The position numbers and the translations under genes are program-made. Below are positions 12,592 through 13,640 of a stretch of 13,640 bases of DNA, in pieces. Source of the DNA: Actinomycetota bacterium. Lineage in GTDB: Bacteria; Actinomycetota; Actinomycetes; Streptosporangiales; Streptosporangiaceae. The first letter of the stretch is position 1. The number at the start of each line of letters is the position of its first letter. The stretch is taken from NCBI GenBank assembly GCA_003168295.1, contig PMST01000614.1, positions 1 through 13,640 of the forward strand. Reading direction: 5' to 3'. Below the pieces are notes generated by a model, which saw only the letters and a program-made list of their open reading frames with translations, was not told the DNA's origin and searched no databases.

Positions 12592-13640
12592 ATGACGATG
12601 AAGCGGAGCGGAACAGGCCGACGGGGTGACAGGGACCGCGGTCGCGAACGCCGCGGCGCTATAGCCGGACTGCTGGCCGCCGCCACCGCGCTCGGCGTGG
12701 GCCAGTTCGTGGCCGGCCTGACCGGCGCCAACGGATCACCGGTGGTCGCGGTCGGCCAGCTGGAGATCGATTTCACGCCGCCGTGGCTGAAGAACTTCGC
12801 CATCAGTGACTTCGGCTCGAACGACAAGCTCGTCCTGGTCAGCGGCATCCTCGTGGTGCTCGCGCTCTTGGCGGCCGAGATCGGCGCGGCGGCCACACGG
12901 CGGCTGTCGTACGGCATGGCCGGGCTGGCTGTGTTCGCGATCGTCGGGCTGACCGCCGCCGCGACCCGTCCCGCCGCGAATGTCGCCAGCCTGCTGCCCA
13001 CCCTGGCCGCGACGGCGGCGGCGGTGGCCGTCCTGTATTTCCTCATTCCCCTGACCGGCCCGGTGGCCCGGCGCGGCCCGAGTACCTGGACGAAGGCGCC
13101 GTGGCTGGACACCTGGGCCGGGTCGCCCGGGGAGACGACTGACGCCGGCGAGCTTGACCCGCCGGGCGCGCCTGAGCTGCCGGCCGTGCCTGATCTTCCG
13201 GCCCTGCCTGACCGGCCGGCCGGCCTGGGCCGGGTGGGAGAACCCGAGGAGCTGGACGAGGACACCGAACTGGACACGGCTCAGCCGCGGCGCCGGAGTT
13301 TCCTGAAGGCCAGCGCGGCGACCGTGGGCATCGCGGCCGGGGCCGAGCTGGCGGGACGGCTGCTGGCCGAGCGGAGCAGCGTGACGACCGCGCAGAGGTC
13401 GCTGCGCATCCCCAGGCCGTCGGTGACCGAGTCGCTGCCTCCCGGCGAGAACCTCAACGTGCCGGGGATTTCGCCGTTCGTCACGTCCAACGCGAGCTTC
13501 TACCGGGTAGACACCGCGATCGTCTTGCCGCAGGTTGATCCCAGGAACTGGACGCTCCGCATCCACGGGATGGTGGCCCGCGAGGTCACCGTCACCTTCG
13601 ACCAGCTGCTGCACCGGCCGCTGATCGAGGACTACATCAC
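12592..13640 (+). CDS. Membrane-anchored molybdopterin-dependent oxidoreductase (3' end outside window)
   Basis: 349 codons are visible and the frame is still open at the right edge. The N-terminus is basic, followed by hydrophobic helices at about 23-43, 79-100, 107-128 and 134-156. A Pro/Asp/Glu-rich linker (about 160-230) comes next, then a twin-arginine motif RRRSFLK (233-239) with a hydrophobic stretch. After this starts a soluble domain (SPFVTSNASFYRVDTAIVLP, then PRNWTLRIHGMVAREVTVTF) that matches the beginning of sulfite-oxidase/YedY-type molybdopterin domains. The cofactor-binding Cys would lie beyond the window, so activity cannot be checked. The catalytic domain would face outside the membrane. 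From memory, oxidoreductases of this kind are recurrent neighbours of SigK-type sigma genes. ATG 12592 is chosen for the leaderless promoter; Met3 is an alternative. Confidence 0.82.
   Translation, partial: MTMKRSGTGRRGDRDRGRERRGAIAGLLAAATALGVGQFVAGLTGANGSPVVAVGQLEIDFTPPWLKNFAISDFGSNDKLVLVSGILVVLALLAAEIGAAATRRLSYGMAGLAVFAIVGLTAAATRPAANVASLLPTLAATAAAVAVLYFLIPLTGPVARRGPSTWTKAPWLDTWAGSPGETTDAGELDPPGAPELPAVPDLPALPDRPAGLGRVGEPEELDEDTELDTAQPRRRSFLKASAATVGIAAGAELAGRLLAERSSVTTAQRSLRIPRPSVTESLPPGENLNVPGISPFVTSNASFYRVDTAIVLPQVDPRNWTLRIHGMVAREVTVTFDQLLHRPLIEDYI

Noticed and set aside
12468..13277. Upstream extension of the sigma-factor frame
   Set aside because: The frame stays open but is antisense to the oxidoreductase gene, and the divergent promoter lies between the two genes.

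Overview
The window is GC-rich double-stranded DNA with the strong third-position G/C bias, GTG starts and gene families (DrrAB-type transporter, SigK/RskA pair, NB-ARC/TPR giant protein) of a high-GC actinomycete. I cannot name the genus from the sequence. There are no tRNA or rRNA genes, no insertion sequence and no CRISPR array. Two genes are cut by the window edges.

Layout: (1) Positions 1-2801, minus strand, hold the 5' part of a large secreted repeat protein. It has a signal peptide, seven RCC1-type repeats, a fibronectin-III-like domain, five more RCC1-type repeats, a second Fn3-like domain and a DUF11-like domain, and it runs off the left edge. (2) Positions 2802-3405 are a divergent non-coding region, unusually A+T-rich in its middle, with a perfect 21-bp hairpin, three related 14-bp direct repeats and smaller dyads. 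(3) Positions 3406-5282, plus strand, encode a two-gene DrrA/DrrB-type ABC exporter joined by a GTGA overlap. (4) Positions 5498-5872, plus strand, encode an unrecognised 124-residue protein that ends back-to-back with the next gene. (5) Positions 10291-5873, minus strand, encode a 1472-residue protein combining a Crp-like cyclic-nucleotide sensor, a Crp-type helix-turn-helix, a class III nucleotide-cyclase-like domain, an NB-ARC STAND ATPase and eleven 42-residue TPRs. (6) Positions 10946-10512, minus strand, encode a small single-pass membrane protein with a Pro/Ser/Thr-rich tail. (7) Positions 12467-11011, minus strand, are an ECF sigma factor of SigK type and its RskA-type membrane anti-sigma factor, again joined by a GTGA overlap. 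(8) Position 12592 to the right edge, plus strand, is a membrane-anchored, probably molybdopterin-dependent oxidoreductase.

How the parts connect: the sigma gene and the oxidoreductase gene are divergent. Each is preceded by the same promoter, CAAACC-N15-ACGAATA, placed 6-7 bases before the start codon. This points to an autoregulated ECF regulon that controls the oxidoreductase, with leaderless transcripts on both sides. The giant STAND protein looks like a self-contained signalling regulator similar in logic to AfsR (DNA-binding domain + NB-ARC + TPR), but with a Crp module and a cyclase-like domain instead of a SARP domain. Three tandem 15-bp repeats, each containing TTGACA, lie just upstream of it. 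It is the best candidate in the window for a poorly described system.
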